Notes under the pieces: model-generated | Told to the model about the DNA's origin: nothing | The model's input: the letters and a program-made list of their open reading frames with translations, nothing else | The model's database searches: none | Source: Prevotella sp. | GTDB taxonomy: Bacteria > Bacteroidota > Bacteroidia > Bacteroidales > Bacteroidaceae | DNA length: 64,000 nucleotides | Direction of reading: 5' to 3' | NCBI GenBank assembly: GCA_017467535.1 | Contig: JAFUST010000059.1 | Coordinates: 1-64,000 of the forward strand | Program-made: the position numbers and the translations under genes | Shown: piece by piece, positions 38,709 to 48,533 of the stretch | Layout: each line of letters opens with the position of its first letter | Numbering within the stretch: position 1 is the first letter of the stretch

Positions 38709-38722
38709 ACCTTTAGCCCTCC

Positions 38723-39346
38723 TTAGATTTTAAGTCCACTGAAACACATCATGGCCATAGCCATCAGACCCACGGTGATGAACGTAATGCCGAGGCCCTG
38801 CAGGGGGCGGGGCACGTCGCTATACTGCATCTTCTCGCGGATGGCGCCCATGGCCACGATGGCCAGCGTCCAACCGATGCCCGAACCCAGCGCATAGACG
38901 ATGGCATCCCACACGGAGCCGATGTACTTCGTCTCAGAAGGATCGAGCAGGATGCGCTGCTGCATGAACAGCGAGGCACCCATGATGGCGCAGTTGACGG
39001 CTATCAGGGGCAGGAAGATGCCCAGGGCCGCATAGAGCGAGGGACTGTACTTCTCGACGATCATCTCCACCAGTTGAACGATGCCGGCGATGACGGCGAT
39101 AAAGAGGATGAACGACAGATAAGAGAGGTCCATGCCGAAGATGCCGTCCTCGGAGAGCACCTTGGTCTGGAGCAGATAGTCCACAGGAACGGTGACCAGC
39201 AGCACGAAGGTGACGGCCATTCCCAGTCCCAGTGAGGTCTTCACGTTCTTCGACACGGCCAGGAATGAGCACATGCCCAGGAAGAAGGCGAATATCATGT
39301 TGTCGACGAATATCGACCGGAAGAATAAACTTATTGCGTGTTCCAT
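38723..39346 (-). CDS. nqrE: Na+-NQR subunit E
   Basis: The 207-residue protein has six membrane helices and resembles RnfA/NqrE ([32 protein letters not shown]). With NqrD it coordinates an iron centre in the membrane. It lies three bases after nqrD. Confidence 0.97.
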   Translation of the reverse strand: MEHAISLFFRSIFVDNMIFAFFLGMCSFLAVSKNVKTSLGLGMAVTFVLLVTVPVDYLLQTKVLSEDGIFGMDLSYLSFILFIAVIAGIVQLVEMIVEKYSPSLYAALGIFLPLIAVNCAIMGASLFMQQRILLDPSETKYIGSVWDAIVYALGSGIGWTLAIVAMGAIREKMQYSDVPRPLQGLGITFITVGLMAMAMMCFSGLKI

Positions 39347-39349
39347 ATC

Positions 39350-39958
39350 TTACTTCTCCTTATAAAAATATGCACGATGCACCCAGATGACGATGCCCAC
39401 GAGGATGAGCGCCATGGCGGGCATGGTCATCATGCCGTTGTTGAAGTCCTTACAATCGATGATCTGGAAGCCCAGCAGCGAACCGCGGCCGAAGAACTCG
39501 CGCACGGCTCCCACGATGATGAGGATCATGGCATAGCCGATGCCGTTGCCTACGCCATCGAGGAACGAGGGCCAGGGCTTGTTCTGCATGGCGAAGGCCT
39601 CCAGACGGCCCATCAGGATGCAGTTGGTAATGATCAGTCCCACATAGACGCTCAACTGTACGCTGACATCATAGACGTAGGCCTTGAGCACCTGGCTGAC
39701 GATGGTCACCAGAGCGGCCACCACCACCAGTTGCACCACGATGCGGATACGGTTGGGGATAGTGTTACGGATGAGCGAGATGATCACGTTAGAGAAAGCC
39801 GTGATCACGGTGACGGCCAGGCCCATCACGATGGCGGGCTTCAACTGGCTGGTCACGGCGAGCGCCGAGCAGATGCCCAGCACCTGCACCAGTATCGGGT
39901 GGTCGAGGTTCAGCGGATTGGTGAACGCCTCTTTGTTTTGCTTACTGAATAGTGCCAT
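39350..39958 (-). CDS. nqrD: Na+-NQR subunit D
   Basis: The 202-residue, six-helix protein is homologous to NqrE and RnfE (NPLNLDHPILVQVLGICSALAVT, YVGLIITNCILMGRLEAFA). The conserved Cys in LGICSA and TNCILMG hold the intramembrane iron centre in NQR structures. Confidence 0.97.
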   Translation of the reverse strand: MALFSKQNKEAFTNPLNLDHPILVQVLGICSALAVTSQLKPAIVMGLAVTVITAFSNVIISLIRNTIPNRIRIVVQLVVVAALVTIVSQVLKAYVYDVSVQLSVYVGLIITNCILMGRLEAFAMQNKPWPSFLDGVGNGIGYAMILIIVGAVREFFGRGSLLGFQIIDCKDFNNGMMTMPAMALILVGIVIWVHRAYFYKEK

Positions 39959-39962
39959 AGTC

Positions 39963-40586
39963 TTACTCCTCCTTCTTTAAAAAGTCCATGTACTTCTTCT
40001 GCAACTGATCCTGCAGCATCTTGCTGACAGCCGTAGAGGTGACAGTGGCACCGGTAACAGCGTCGACCGTGGTCTCGTTGTTCACGTTCTTCTCCACCGA
40101 GAGTGCCAGCGAGTCCCCTATGAAGATCTGCTTGCCCTGGAACTTGGCCTGCCACTGGGCGTTGTCCTTGATCTCTGCGCCCAAGCCGGCCGTCTCACTC
40201 TCATGATTGAAGTAGGCACCATAGATGGTGTTGCGGTCGCTCTTCACGGCCAGGAAGCAACTGATGCCACCCCACATGCCCTGTCCCTTCAGGGGGAGCA
40301 CATAGATGGTGTCGCCTTTGACGGTGGCGGTATAGATGCCCAGCGAATCGGTCTCAGGAGCCACAACAGCCTGATAGAGTGCTATCACTTGCTCGTCAGA
40401 AGCGCCTTTCACTGTGTCGGCCAGGTTGAGCGAATAGAGAATCTGCTTCTGCCTGTCCAGTTCCACGTTCTTGTCCTGCATGGGCTTCAGCGTCTGGGAG
40501 ACGAAAGCCAGCAGGAAGGCCACGATGAGCACCAAAATCGTACTATATATAATAATGTACGCGTTGGAATTAGTGTTCAGTTTCAT
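39963..40586 (-). CDS. nqrC: Na+-NQR subunit C, covalent FMN carrier
   Basis: The 207-residue protein has one N-terminal helix and a periplasmic FMN-binding domain. The FMN is attached to the last Thr of the motif, here DAVTGATVTS. ApbE is needed for this attachment and is not encoded in the window. The gene start overlaps nqrB by four bases. Confidence 0.96.
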   Translation of the reverse strand: MKLNTNSNAYIIIYSTILVLIVAFLLAFVSQTLKPMQDKNVELDRQKQILYSLNLADTVKGASDEQVIALYQAVVAPETDSLGIYTATVKGDTIYVLPLKGQGMWGGISCFLAVKSDRNTIYGAYFNHESETAGLGAEIKDNAQWQAKFQGKQIFIGDSLALSVEKNVNNETTVDAVTGATVTSTAVSKMLQDQLQKKYMDFLKKEE

Positions 40587-41728
40587 TTCGTACCTCCTCT
40601 CTTCAGTCGTTTCTTGATATTGCGGTCAACCACGAAGTAGTCGATGGTCGGTGCAAACATATTCATAAACAGGATGGCGAGCATCATGCCTTCGGGGAAG
40701 CCGGGGTTCATCACACGGATAACGATGGCCATCGCGCCGATGATGAAGCCGTATATCCACTTGCCCGTCTCCGTACGGCACGAAGTGACAGGGTCGGTAG
40801 CCATGAAGACGGCACCGAAGCAGAAGCCGCCCACCACCAGGTGCTGCCACCAGTCAATGGGCGTCATGCCCAATTTGTCGAAGAGCAGGGCTGTCAGCGA
40901 ACCGCCCACGAAGACGCTCAGCATGGTCTTCCACGAAGCGATACCCGTGCAGAGCAGGATGACGGCACCGATGGCGATGGCAATGACCGAGGTCTCACCG
41001 ATAGAACCAGGAATGAGACCCGTCACCATGTCGTTGCTGAACTGGAAGGCATCGGGATTGGCCAGCGGCGTAGCACCAGAGAAGCCGTCAGGCAACTGTC
41101 CGCCAAAGCCGAAGATGGGGCTATCGGCAATCCAGGCACGGTCGCCAGTCATCTTCTGCGGCCATGCGAAGAAAAGGAATGCGCGAGCCAGCAGGGCGGG
41201 ATTGAAGATGTTCATGCCAGTTCCACCGAAGATTTCCTTGCCGAGAATCACGGCGAAGGCCACGGCGACGGCCAGCATCCACAACGGCAGGTTGACCGGC
41301 ACGATGAGCGGAATCAGAATACCGCTGACCAGATAGCCCTCCTGAATCTCCTCACCCTTCCACTGTGCCCAAGCGAACTCAATGCCCAGGCCAACGGCAT
41401 AGGATACAACAATCTTGGGCAGCACAGCGAGTGCACCAAAGATGAACATATCCATGAACGAGGCGTCGATGCCAGAAGCCAGAGCGTTCTGGTAGCCAAC
41501 ATTATACATACCAAACAGCAAGGCAGGCATCAGGGCGATGACCACCATACTCATGATGCGCTTCGAGTCGATGGCATCGTGAATGTGGACGCCCCTCTTG
41601 GCCGTCGTATTCGGCACGAAGAGGAATGTCTCGAAGCCGTCGAAGATGGAGCGCAGATAGTGCAGTTTGCTTTCCTTGTTCTCGAAGGAAGGCTTTATCT
41701 TGTTGAGATAGTTTCTTAATGCTTTCAT
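40583..41728 (-). CDS. nqrB: Na+-NQR subunit B
   Basis: The 381-residue protein has about ten membrane helices and forms the Na+ channel with NqrD and NqrE. It carries the covalent FMN site SGATPLA and the riboflavin and quinone sites of the family. It is second in the operon, 11 bases after nqrA. Confidence 0.97.
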   Translation of the reverse strand: MKALRNYLNKIKPSFENKESKLHYLRSIFDGFETFLFVPNTTAKRGVHIHDAIDSKRIMSMVVIALMPALLFGMYNVGYQNALASGIDASFMDMFIFGALAVLPKIVVSYAVGLGIEFAWAQWKGEEIQEGYLVSGILIPLIVPVNLPLWMLAVAVAFAVILGKEIFGGTGMNIFNPALLARAFLFFAWPQKMTGDRAWIADSPIFGFGGQLPDGFSGATPLANPDAFQFSNDMVTGLIPGSIGETSVIAIAIGAVILLCTGIASWKTMLSVFVGGSLTALLFDKLGMTPIDWWQHLVVGGFCFGAVFMATDPVTSCRTETGKWIYGFIIGAMAIVIRVMNPGFPEGMMLAILFMNMFAPTIDYFVVDRNIKKRLKRGGTK

Positions 41729-41739
41729 CGTCTACCCTC

Positions 41740-43104
41740 CTATGCGTTTTCTTTACGTAAATTGTTCAGTCCCTCGCGAACGATGCGCTGCAGTTCCAGT
41801 TTCGAGGAGTCGACGAACTCTGCGAGGGCAAAGTCCTCGGGCGACACCTCGTAGATGCCCAGTTGCTCCATCTTGTCGATGTCACCAGCGATGATAGCCT
41901 TGATTAGGTACTCGCCATAGATATCCATCGGCAGCACGCGATCGTACTCGCCACTCATGATCATGTGACGCTCACCACCCTTCACACGGGCATCGAGCGC
42001 ATACTCCTTCGTGCCGAAGAGCCATGAGAAGTAACTGCGGTTGACCGAGAACTGCCCCAGGCGAGGCATGATCCAGCCCAGCATCTCATCGTTGTCATCA
42101 CCCTCAGGAATGATGGTGATCTCCGAGGTGTGGGCACCCAGATAGCCGTCCTTCGTGGTAACGGTACCTGTCAGCACGTTGCCGTTGATGATGCGCACCG
42201 AGTGGTCGGCATCGTAACTGTTGCAGACCAGCGTCGACAGTTCCTCGCCCACCAGCATATCCACGTAGCAGGGCTTCTTCACCTCACTACCACACAGGGC
42301 CACCGTGCGGCGCAGATCCACCTTGCCTGTATTGAACAAACGGCCGATGAAGAGCACCACCGTGGGGTCGCCGATGGTCCACACCACCTCGCCTTTGTTC
42401 ACGGGATTCAGGTGATTGACTTGCACACCCACGTTGCCGGCAGGGCACTTGCCATCGAAAACGGTCACCTCTGCCACTTGTTCCACATTGCGCTTCTGCA
42501 GTTCTGCCTGCAGGCCGGGCTGGATGCCCAGACCAAGATAGGTCTTTGCAATCTTCGACAGAGCCGTCAGTCCCGTCACGAAGTCATCCTCCTGCCCTTT
42601 CACCTCATACTCGAAGCGGCCGGCCAGCGGCTTGTCGCGCAGGGCAGAGACAAAGATGGCCTTCGGCTCGACCGAGGGATTGGTTGAGATGGCATAGGGC
42701 AACTGATTGATGTAGCCAAACAGGCCAGCCTCAAGCAGTGCGTCGACAACAGCCTTGCCATCGAGTTTCGACACATCCTTCTTGCCATAATCTACATAGG
42801 AAATCTGCGCATCGGCCTCCACTTTCACGCAGAGCACCTTGCGACGCTCACCACGCTCCACTGCGGTCACTTTGCCGCTGACAGGCGAGGCGAAGCGTAC
42901 TTCGGGATACATCTTGTTGACGAACAAGGCATCCCCGGCCTGGATCGTGTCGCCTTCGCGAACCACCACTTTGGGAACCACGCCCTCGAAATCGTCGGGA
43001 ACCAGCGCAAACCGCCCGTTCGAATTGAGTTTGAGTTTTGTTTCCTCAGCAATGCCTTGAAGGTGAATGTCTAAGCCTTTACGTAGCCTAATCACATTTG
43101 CCAT
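41740..43104 (-). CDS. nqrA: Na+-NQR subunit A
   Basis: The 454-residue peripheral subunit begins IRLRKGLDIHLQGIAEE and contains lipoyl-like folds (VVREGDTIQAGDALFVNKMYP). It takes part in quinone binding. It is first in the operon, behind its own promoter. Confidence 0.97.
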   Translation of the reverse strand: MANVIRLRKGLDIHLQGIAEETKLKLNSNGRFALVPDDFEGVVPKVVVREGDTIQAGDALFVNKMYPEVRFASPVSGKVTAVERGERRKVLCVKVEADAQISYVDYGKKDVSKLDGKAVVDALLEAGLFGYINQLPYAISTNPSVEPKAIFVSALRDKPLAGRFEYEVKGQEDDFVTGLTALSKIAKTYLGLGIQPGLQAELQKRNVEQVAEVTVFDGKCPAGNVGVQVNHLNPVNKGEVVWTIGDPTVVLFIGRLFNTGKVDLRRTVALCGSEVKKPCYVDMLVGEELSTLVCNSYDADHSVRIINGNVLTGTVTTKDGYLGAHTSEITIIPEGDDNDEMLGWIMPRLGQFSVNRSYFSWLFGTKEYALDARVKGGERHMIMSGEYDRVLPMDIYGEYLIKAIIAGDIDKMEQLGIYEVSPEDFALAEFVDSSKLELQRIVREGLNNLRKENA

Positions 43105-43142
43105 TGATATAAAGAATTGATTAAATTATCGCTTTGCGAGTG

Positions 43143-43150
43143 CAAAATTA
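43143..43150 (-). promoter_or_regulatory. Promoter -7 box for the nqr operon
   Basis: On the minus strand TAATTTTG followed by CAC lies 38 bases before nqrA. No clear -33 box. Confidence 0.55.
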
Positions 43151-43214
43151 ATAAAATTTAGGATAACGGGAAAGAAAAGATGAGGAAAAAACGCGGCATT
43201 CCAAAGTTTTGTAG

Positions 43215-43222
43215 TATTTTTG
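43215..43222 (+). promoter_or_regulatory. Promoter -7 box for tamB
   Basis: TATTTTTG followed by CAC. It implies that translation of tamB starts downstream, at the GTG at 43276. Confidence 0.5.
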
Positions 43223-43275
43223 CACGTAAATTCGCAGATGCCGTGCGGCATTTGCAAAGTCGAACTGACAGAAAC

Positions 43276-46200
43276 GTGAAGAAACTTAAGCATATCATCA
43301 ACTGGACCATATGGAGCCTTCTGGCCCTGTATGTGGCTACGTTGGTGCTCATCCATCTGCCGGCAGTACAGCATTTCCTGGGCGACAAAGTCGCATCGGC
43401 CGTGGCCGACAAACTGGGCACAAGGGCGGATATCGGGCGCATCGACATGGGCTTCTTCAACCGTCTTATCATCGACGATGTTACTATCTACGACCAGTCT
43501 GACTCTATCATGCTACAGGCTGGACGACTGTCAGTCAAGGTTGATGTGCTGCCTCTACTCGAAGGACGCATAGCCATCTCTTCGGCACAACTCTTCGGTG
43601 TCCACGCTAACCTATACAAGACAGACTCGCTGGCGGCTCCCAACTACCAGTTCGTCCTCGACTCGCTGTCTTCTACCGACACCACCAGCACCAGTGCCAT
43701 CGACCTGCGCATCAACTCACTCATCGTTCGCCACTCCAGCATCCGCTATGACCGATTAGACCAATTCCTGACACCTGGTAGATTTAACAGTAACCATGTA
43801 AGTGTCAACGATATAAGCGCACATATCGCACTAAAGGCTTTAACTGACGATTCACTCAATCTGAACATCAAACGCCTGGCCTTCCATGAGCAGTCAGGAC
43901 TCAATGTGGATCGCTTCACGATGCGACTGGCTGCCAACCGCCAGGAGGCCCTGCTGGAAGATTTCCGCCTGCAACTACCCCACTCCACACTGTGCATCGA
44001 CACGCTCACGGCTATCTACGATGCTGATCATCTGACAGAGACCATCCGCTACTCCACGTCACTCACCGGTACAAGTATCATGCCCTCTGACCTGAAATGT
44101 CTGGTGCCCGAATTAAATGGTTTTGACCATGCGATGACCATTGATGCCGCCATTAGCGGTACGGCCAGGAGCATCGACTGCCGACAGTTGCTGGTTCGTT
44201 CAGATAATAACAAGGTGAACCTGCAGGCCGACATCTCGGCTGAGCAACAAGACAGCCTCCCCATTTGGCGTGCCCGCATTCGGACCCTCGACCTCACCGG
44301 CGGCATCATCGCCGAATTGAAAGAGGGCTTTGACGACATACCCGTTGAGGCAACCCGACTGGGTGATCTGCACTTGACCGGCGAAGCCTCCGGCCTTGGC
44401 TTGAACGAAATCGACAGCCGCAGTTTGCTGCAGACCGATGCCGGACGACTCTCCCTGGCGTTTACCCTAACAGATGGACGGCAGTTCAAAGGACACCTCG
44501 AGACAGACAGCATCCATCTGGGAACAATCACCAATAATGATGAGTTGGGGCACCTGACCACGCAAGTAGACATCAGCGGCAATTCCGACCACATCAACGC
44601 CACCGGACAGATAGCCCGCTTGGACTACAAAGGTTACACCTATCAAAACATCGACCTCGATGGCACTTATGAAAAAGGAATGATGAGCGGCATGCTGAAG
44701 GTCGACGATCCCAACCTGCAACTCGATGTTGAGGGCCGTCTGAGCCGCCAGAAGCAATCTGCCGTCAGGCTCACGGGCTTTATCAACCGTATCGTGCCCA
44801 AGGCTCTGGGCCTGAGCAATCAGTGGGGTGATGCTTCTTTTGCCGCCGTCATCGACGCCGACTTTACAGCCAGTAGCCTGAACGATGCCGAAGGCAGCAT
44901 AGACCTCGACGATTTCACGATGACCCCTAAAGACTCGCTTGGCACGATCTATCACATCGACAACTTCCACGTCAAGTCTGGCTATGATGACGAAGGACGC
45001 CATTTCCTGAAGGCCAATGGTGATATGGGCGAGGTCAGCCTGAGCGGTGCATTTGACTGGGAGACGCTGCCAAGGAGTTTCATCAACTACACAGCCTCGA
45101 AACTGCCCACCCTGCCGGGACTGCCTAAGACACTGCATCCCACGGCCAACAACTTCACAGCCAGCCTGAAACTGACCGACACGGAATGGATGCGGCAGAT
45201 ACTCGGCATTCCCCTGTCACTCGACAGGCCCCTGCTGCTCGACATCGAAATGAACGACAACCAACACCTGCTCGACATCAAGGGACAGATGCCGGCCTTT
45301 GCCTACGATGACAGCCACTATCGAAATGGCAGCATCAGCCTGACCACCGAGGATAACACCGCTAAGGGTAGAATCATGGTTTCCAAACTGGCAGACGACA
45401 ATACACCTCTCGACATCCAACTCATCCTGCAGGCTGCCGACAACCAGTTGGCCACCTCGCTGATCTGGGACAACAAGGGCGGTGCAGAGAAAGACATGAA
45501 CGGCATCATCAATGCCGTCACCGAGGTCTACACCAACGACCACGGCAAGCCCGAGGCTCACCTGCGCATCCAGCCTTCGCAGGTTTCGCTCGACCATACC
45601 CACTGGCGTGTCGACCCGTGCGACATTCTCTATACAGACAAGCGGTTGGTGGTCGACCACTTCAGCGTGGCCCATGGCGACCAGCACCTCATCATCGACG
45701 GCATCGCCTCTTCATCGCCCACAGACTCACTGGTGGTCGACCTGAACCGCATGGAGGTAGCCTACATCCTCGACATGGTCAATTTCCATTCCGTCAGTTT
45801 CGCCGGACTGGCCACGGGCAAGGCATACATCACCCAACCTTTCGATGACGTCCAGGCCTGGGCCGACCTTGTCGTCGAACAATTCCTGTTCCAGGAGGGT
45901 CGTATGGGCACCCTGCATGCGAGGGCCGAATGGAACAAGGATGACAAACAGATTGACATCGCTGCTGTCAGCGACGACGGGCCGGACACACAGACTGTCA
46001 TCAATGGTTATGTATCGCCCGCCCGTAACGACATCTATCTTGACATCCGCGCCCTGGGCACCAGTGTCGAGTTCTGCAATTCGTTCACCAATTCATTCCT
46101 CAGCAATGTCAATGGCAAAGCCAACGGACAGGTCCTGCTGTCTGGTCTTCTTAGCCGTATCTACCTGACCGGAGAACTCGTGGTTGACGGCCAAGCCACC

Positions 46201-47661
46201 GTCAAGGCCCTCAACACCACCTATACCCTACACGGCGACACAGTCCGTTTCGTGCCTGACGAGGTAGAGTTCCACAACTGCGCCATCACCGACCGCGACG
46301 GCCATCGTGGCAATCTCAACGGAGCCTTGCATCACAGGAGTTTTTCACGATTCACCTTTGATATCGATGTCGAGGCCGACAACTTACTGGCCTACGACTT
46401 CCCATCCTTCGACAATGGCATCATCTGCGGCATCGTCTATGCCACCGGACGTGCCGATTTGCACGGACGCCCCGGCGAGGTAACCATTAACTGCAATGTT
46501 ACCCCCAGCCGCAATTCCTTCTTTGCGTATAATGCCGCCAACCCCGACGCTATCAGTCAGCAAGAGTTCATCACTTGGGGCACTGCCCAGCACTCTCCAA
46601 TCAGTACGCCGATTCTGCAAGACCAACACCAACAGGTCGTCAGCAGCACTCAGGCATCGTCTACCGACATTCGCATCAACTTCGACATCAACGCCACACC
46701 GGAGGCAACGCTCAGGGTACTGATGGACCAGAACACCGAGGACTATATCACGCTCAACGGCACGGGTAACATCAAGGCCACCTTCTACAATAAAGGGCCC
46801 TTCCACATGTTCGGCACTTACACCGTCGACCGTGGAACCTACGGCATCACCATTCAGAACATCATCAAGAAGAACTTCACCTTTCAGGATGGCGGCACCA
46901 TCGTCTTCGGCGGCGACCCCTTCGATGCCAATCTCAATCTGCAGGCCGTATACACCGTCAATGGCGTGTCGCTCTCTGACCTCAATCTGGGTAATTCGTT
47001 CTCCAACAATACCGTACGCGTCAACTGTCTGATGAACATCGGCGGCACGCCCGGTGCACCGCGCGTTGAGTTCGACCTTGAAATGCCTAACGTGAACAGC
47101 GAGGAGCAGCAGATGATCCGTTCCGTCATTGCCAGCGAGCAGGAGATGAACCAGCAGGTGCTCTACCTGCTCGGCATCGGACGTTTCTATACCCAAGGAG
47201 CCAACAATGCCCAGTCGCAACAATACGACCAGACCTCGCTGGCCATGCAGTCGTTCCTCTCAGGGGCCGTATCCACACAGATCAACGAAGTCCTTTCACA
47301 GGTCATCAAGTCCAATGACTGGAACTTCGGTGCTAATATCTCAACAGGCAACGAAGGCTGGCACAACGCCGAGTACGAGGGCATTGTCAGTGGTCGTATG
47401 CTCAACAACCGCCTGCTTATCAACGGTCAGTTTGGCTACCGCGACAATGCCACCCAGGCCAACCCGTCGTTCATCGGCGACTTTGACATCCGCTATCTGC
47501 TCACCCCCAGCGGCAACCTCGCCCTGAAGGTCTACAACCAAACCAACGACCGCTATTTCACCCGTTCGTCGCTGAACACACAGGGTGTGGGCCTGATCAT
47601 GAAGAAAGACTTCAATGGTGTGGGCGACCTCTTCCGTTTCAGGAAAAGGAAAAGCAAGTAA
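43276..47661 (+). CDS. tamB: TamB-like translocation and assembly module protein
   Basis: TamB proteins span the periplasm from the inner membrane and move phospholipid or help outer-membrane protein assembly. The protein (about 1461 residues) starts with a membrane helix (KHIINWTIWSLLALYVATLV), continues as a very long run of beta strands, and ends with the DUF490 domain (GTYGITIQNIIKKNFTFQDGGTIVFGGDPFDANLNL broken here into its parts by many strands, and QQVLYLLGIGRFY). I chose GTG 43276 because the frame start 96 bases earlier lies ahead of the promoter box and adds an atypical basic extension. No tamA-like gene is adjacent. Confidence 0.88.
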   Translation: MKKLKHIINWTIWSLLALYVATLVLIHLPAVQHFLGDKVASAVADKLGTRADIGRIDMGFFNRLIIDDVTIYDQSDSIMLQAGRLSVKVDVLPLLEGRIAISSAQLFGVHANLYKTDSLAAPNYQFVLDSLSSTDTTSTSAIDLRINSLIVRHSSIRYDRLDQFLTPGRFNSNHVSVNDISAHIALKALTDDSLNLNIKRLAFHEQSGLNVDRFTMRLAANRQEALLEDFRLQLPHSTLCIDTLTAIYDADHLTETIRYSTSLTGTSIMPSDLKCLVPELNGFDHAMTIDAAISGTARSIDCRQLLVRSDNNKVNLQADISAEQQDSLPIWRARIRTLDLTGGIIAELKEGFDDIPVEATRLGDLHLTGEASGLGLNEIDSRSLLQTDAGRLSLAFTLTDGRQFKGHLETDSIHLGTITNNDELGHLTTQVDISGNSDHINATGQIARLDYKGYTYQNIDLDGTYEKGMMSGMLKVDDPNLQLDVEGRLSRQKQSAVRLTGFINRIVPKALGLSNQWGDASFAAVIDADFTASSLNDAEGSIDLDDFTMTPKDSLGTIYHIDNFHVKSGYDDEGRHFLKANGDMGEVSLSGAFDWETLPRSFINYTASKLPTLPGLPKTLHPTANNFTASLKLTDTEWMRQILGIPLSLDRPLLLDIEMNDNQHLLDIKGQMPAFAYDDSHYRNGSISLTTEDNTAKGRIMVSKLADDNTPLDIQLILQAADNQLATSLIWDNKGGAEKDMNGIINAVTEVYTNDHGKPEAHLRIQPSQVSLDHTHWRVDPCDILYTDKRLVVDHFSVAHGDQHLIIDGIASSSPTDSLVVDLNRMEVAYILDMVNFHSVSFAGLATGKAYITQPFDDVQAWADLVVEQFLFQEGRMGTLHARAEWNKDDKQIDIAAVSDDGPDTQTVINGYVSPARNDIYLDIRALGTSVEFCNSFTNSFLSNVNGKANGQVLLSGLLSRIYLTGELVVDGQATVKALNTTYTLHGDTVRFVPDEVEFHNCAITDRDGHRGNLNGALHHRSFSRFTFDIDVEADNLLAYDFPSFDNGIICGIVYATGRADLHGRPGEVTINCNVTPSRNSFFAYNAANPDAISQQEFITWGTAQHSPISTPILQDQHQQVVSSTQASSTDIRINFDINATPEATLRVLMDQNTEDYITLNGTGNIKATFYNKGPFHMFGTYTVDRGTYGITIQNIIKKNFTFQDGGTIVFGGDPFDANLNLQAVYTVNGVSLSDLNLGNSFSNNTVRVNCLMNIGGTPGAPRVEFDLEMPNVNSEEQQMIRSVIASEQEMNQQVLYLLGIGRFYTQGANNAQSQQYDQTSLAMQSFLSGAVSTQINEVLSQVIKSNDWNFGANISTGNEGWHNAEYEGIVSGRMLNNRLLINGQFGYRDNATQANPSFIGDFDIRYLLTPSGNLALKVYNQTNDRYFTRSSLNTQGVGLIMKKDFNGVGDLFRFRKRKSK

Positions 47662-47665
47662 AGGG

Positions 47666-47704
47666 CACAAAAAAAGGAACCTTCACAGGCTCCTTTTCTT
47701 TGTG
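47666..47704. terminator. Bidirectional intrinsic terminator
   Basis: A stem of about 15 bp with a one-base bulge (47666-47681 with 47688-47704) lies just after tamB. The plus strand has CCTTTTCTTT and the minus strand CCTTTTTTT in the 3' arm, so it can end both tamB and the minus-strand RNA. Confidence 0.8.
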
Positions 47705-47808
47705 TAACTTGTCCCAAAAAAGGACAAGTGACTTTCGGAATGAAGATTGTTTGTCTCGCGACAGTCAATCTTCGTAATTAACCTTAATAATCTAATACCA
47801 TGAAAAAC
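47666..47808 (-). ncRNA. Candidate structured small RNA of about 140 nt
   Basis: A minus-strand promoter is followed by a leader and three hairpins in a row. The first (47742-47773) has an 8-bp stem, a small internal loop and a TGTC/GACA stem capped by a GCGA tetraloop. The second (47707-47729) has a perfect 8-bp stem and a U-rich loop. The third is the terminator. No reading frame follows on that strand, where tamB lies opposite. I cannot assign a family. Confidence 0.6.
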
Positions 47809-47814
47809 ACACGG

Positions 47815-47845
47815 CAAAGATACATTTTTTTTTGTTTCCTTCCAA
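47815..47845 (-). promoter_or_regulatory. Promoter for the candidate small RNA
   Basis: On the minus strand TATCTTTG (47815-47822) is preceded 20 bp upstream by TTG (47843-47845). Confidence 0.65.
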
Positions 47846-47918
47846 CTATTCTGCCCCCACCGCCCCAAGATTTAATCTTTTTTAGTATTTAAGGGCCATG
47901 AAATTAAGAAATAATCAG

Positions 47919-47926
47919 TAACTTTG
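47919..47926 (+). promoter_or_regulatory. Promoter -7 box for the LuxR-type regulator
   Basis: TAACTTTG followed by CAC lies 10 bases before the start codon, so the mRNA leader is only a few bases. Confidence 0.65.
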
Positions 47927-47936
47927 CACTCCCATT

Positions 47937-48533
47937 ATGCAACAAGGCAGACCTCATATAGCCATCATCGACCCTAACACGCTGTCAGTGTTGGGCTTGA
48001 AGCATTTGCTTCAGAACGTGATGCCCATCATGACCATCGATACCTTTGGTTCGATGAGCGAACTGATGGCCAATCATCCCGAACAGTACGTCCACTTCTT
48101 TGTCGCGATGAACATTGTCCTGGAGAACCGGGCCTTCTTCACCGAGAATCGCCGTAAGACCATCGTACTCACCCTGTCGCTCGATGGGGGCAGCCAGTTG
48201 TCCGATTTCCACAGTATCTGCATCAACCAGCCGGAACAGGACCTGATCCGCTCGTTGCTCATACTGCAGCAGCATGCCCATGACGATGGCAGGAACATGC
48301 CCGCCATGCCGCGCATCCTGCAGCAGAAGATACTGACCGACCGCGAAATTGAGGTGATGGCACTCATCGTGCAGGGCTACATCAACAAGGAAATAGCCGA
48401 CCGACTGAACATCGGCCTGTCCACCGTGGTGACGCACCGCAAGAACATCATGGACAAACTGGGCATGAAGAGCGTCAGTGCCCTGACCATCTACGCCGTG
48501 ATGCACGGCTACGTAGACATCAACAAGATTTAG
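47937..48533 (+). CDS. LuxR-type regulator with degenerate receiver domain
   Basis: The 198-residue protein has an N-terminal receiver-like fold (IAIIDPNTLSVLGLKHLL, 8-25) in which Asp12 is kept but the usual phosphoacceptor position has VAMN (56-59) with no Asp. A C-terminal LuxR helix-turn-helix follows (LTDREIEVMALIVQGYINKE, 133-152, and STVVTHRKNIMDKLG). It should bind DNA without phosphorylation or respond to another signal. Its C-terminus resembles that of the convergent hemerythrin-LuxR protein, and the two genes overlap by four bases tail to tail. Confidence 0.88.
   Translation: MQQGRPHIAIIDPNTLSVLGLKHLLQNVMPIMTIDTFGSMSELMANHPEQYVHFFVAMNIVLENRAFFTENRRKTIVLTLSLDGGSQLSDFHSICINQPEQDLIRSLLILQQHAHDDGRNMPAMPRILQQKILTDREIEVMALIVQGYINKEIADRLNIGLSTVVTHRKNIMDKLGMKSVSALTIYAVMHGYVDINKI

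Noticed and set aside
47802..47894. Thirty-residue frame starting MKNTRQRYIFF on the plus strand
   Set aside because: It runs through a poly-T and poly-C stretch, overlaps a minus-strand promoter and has no conserved feature.
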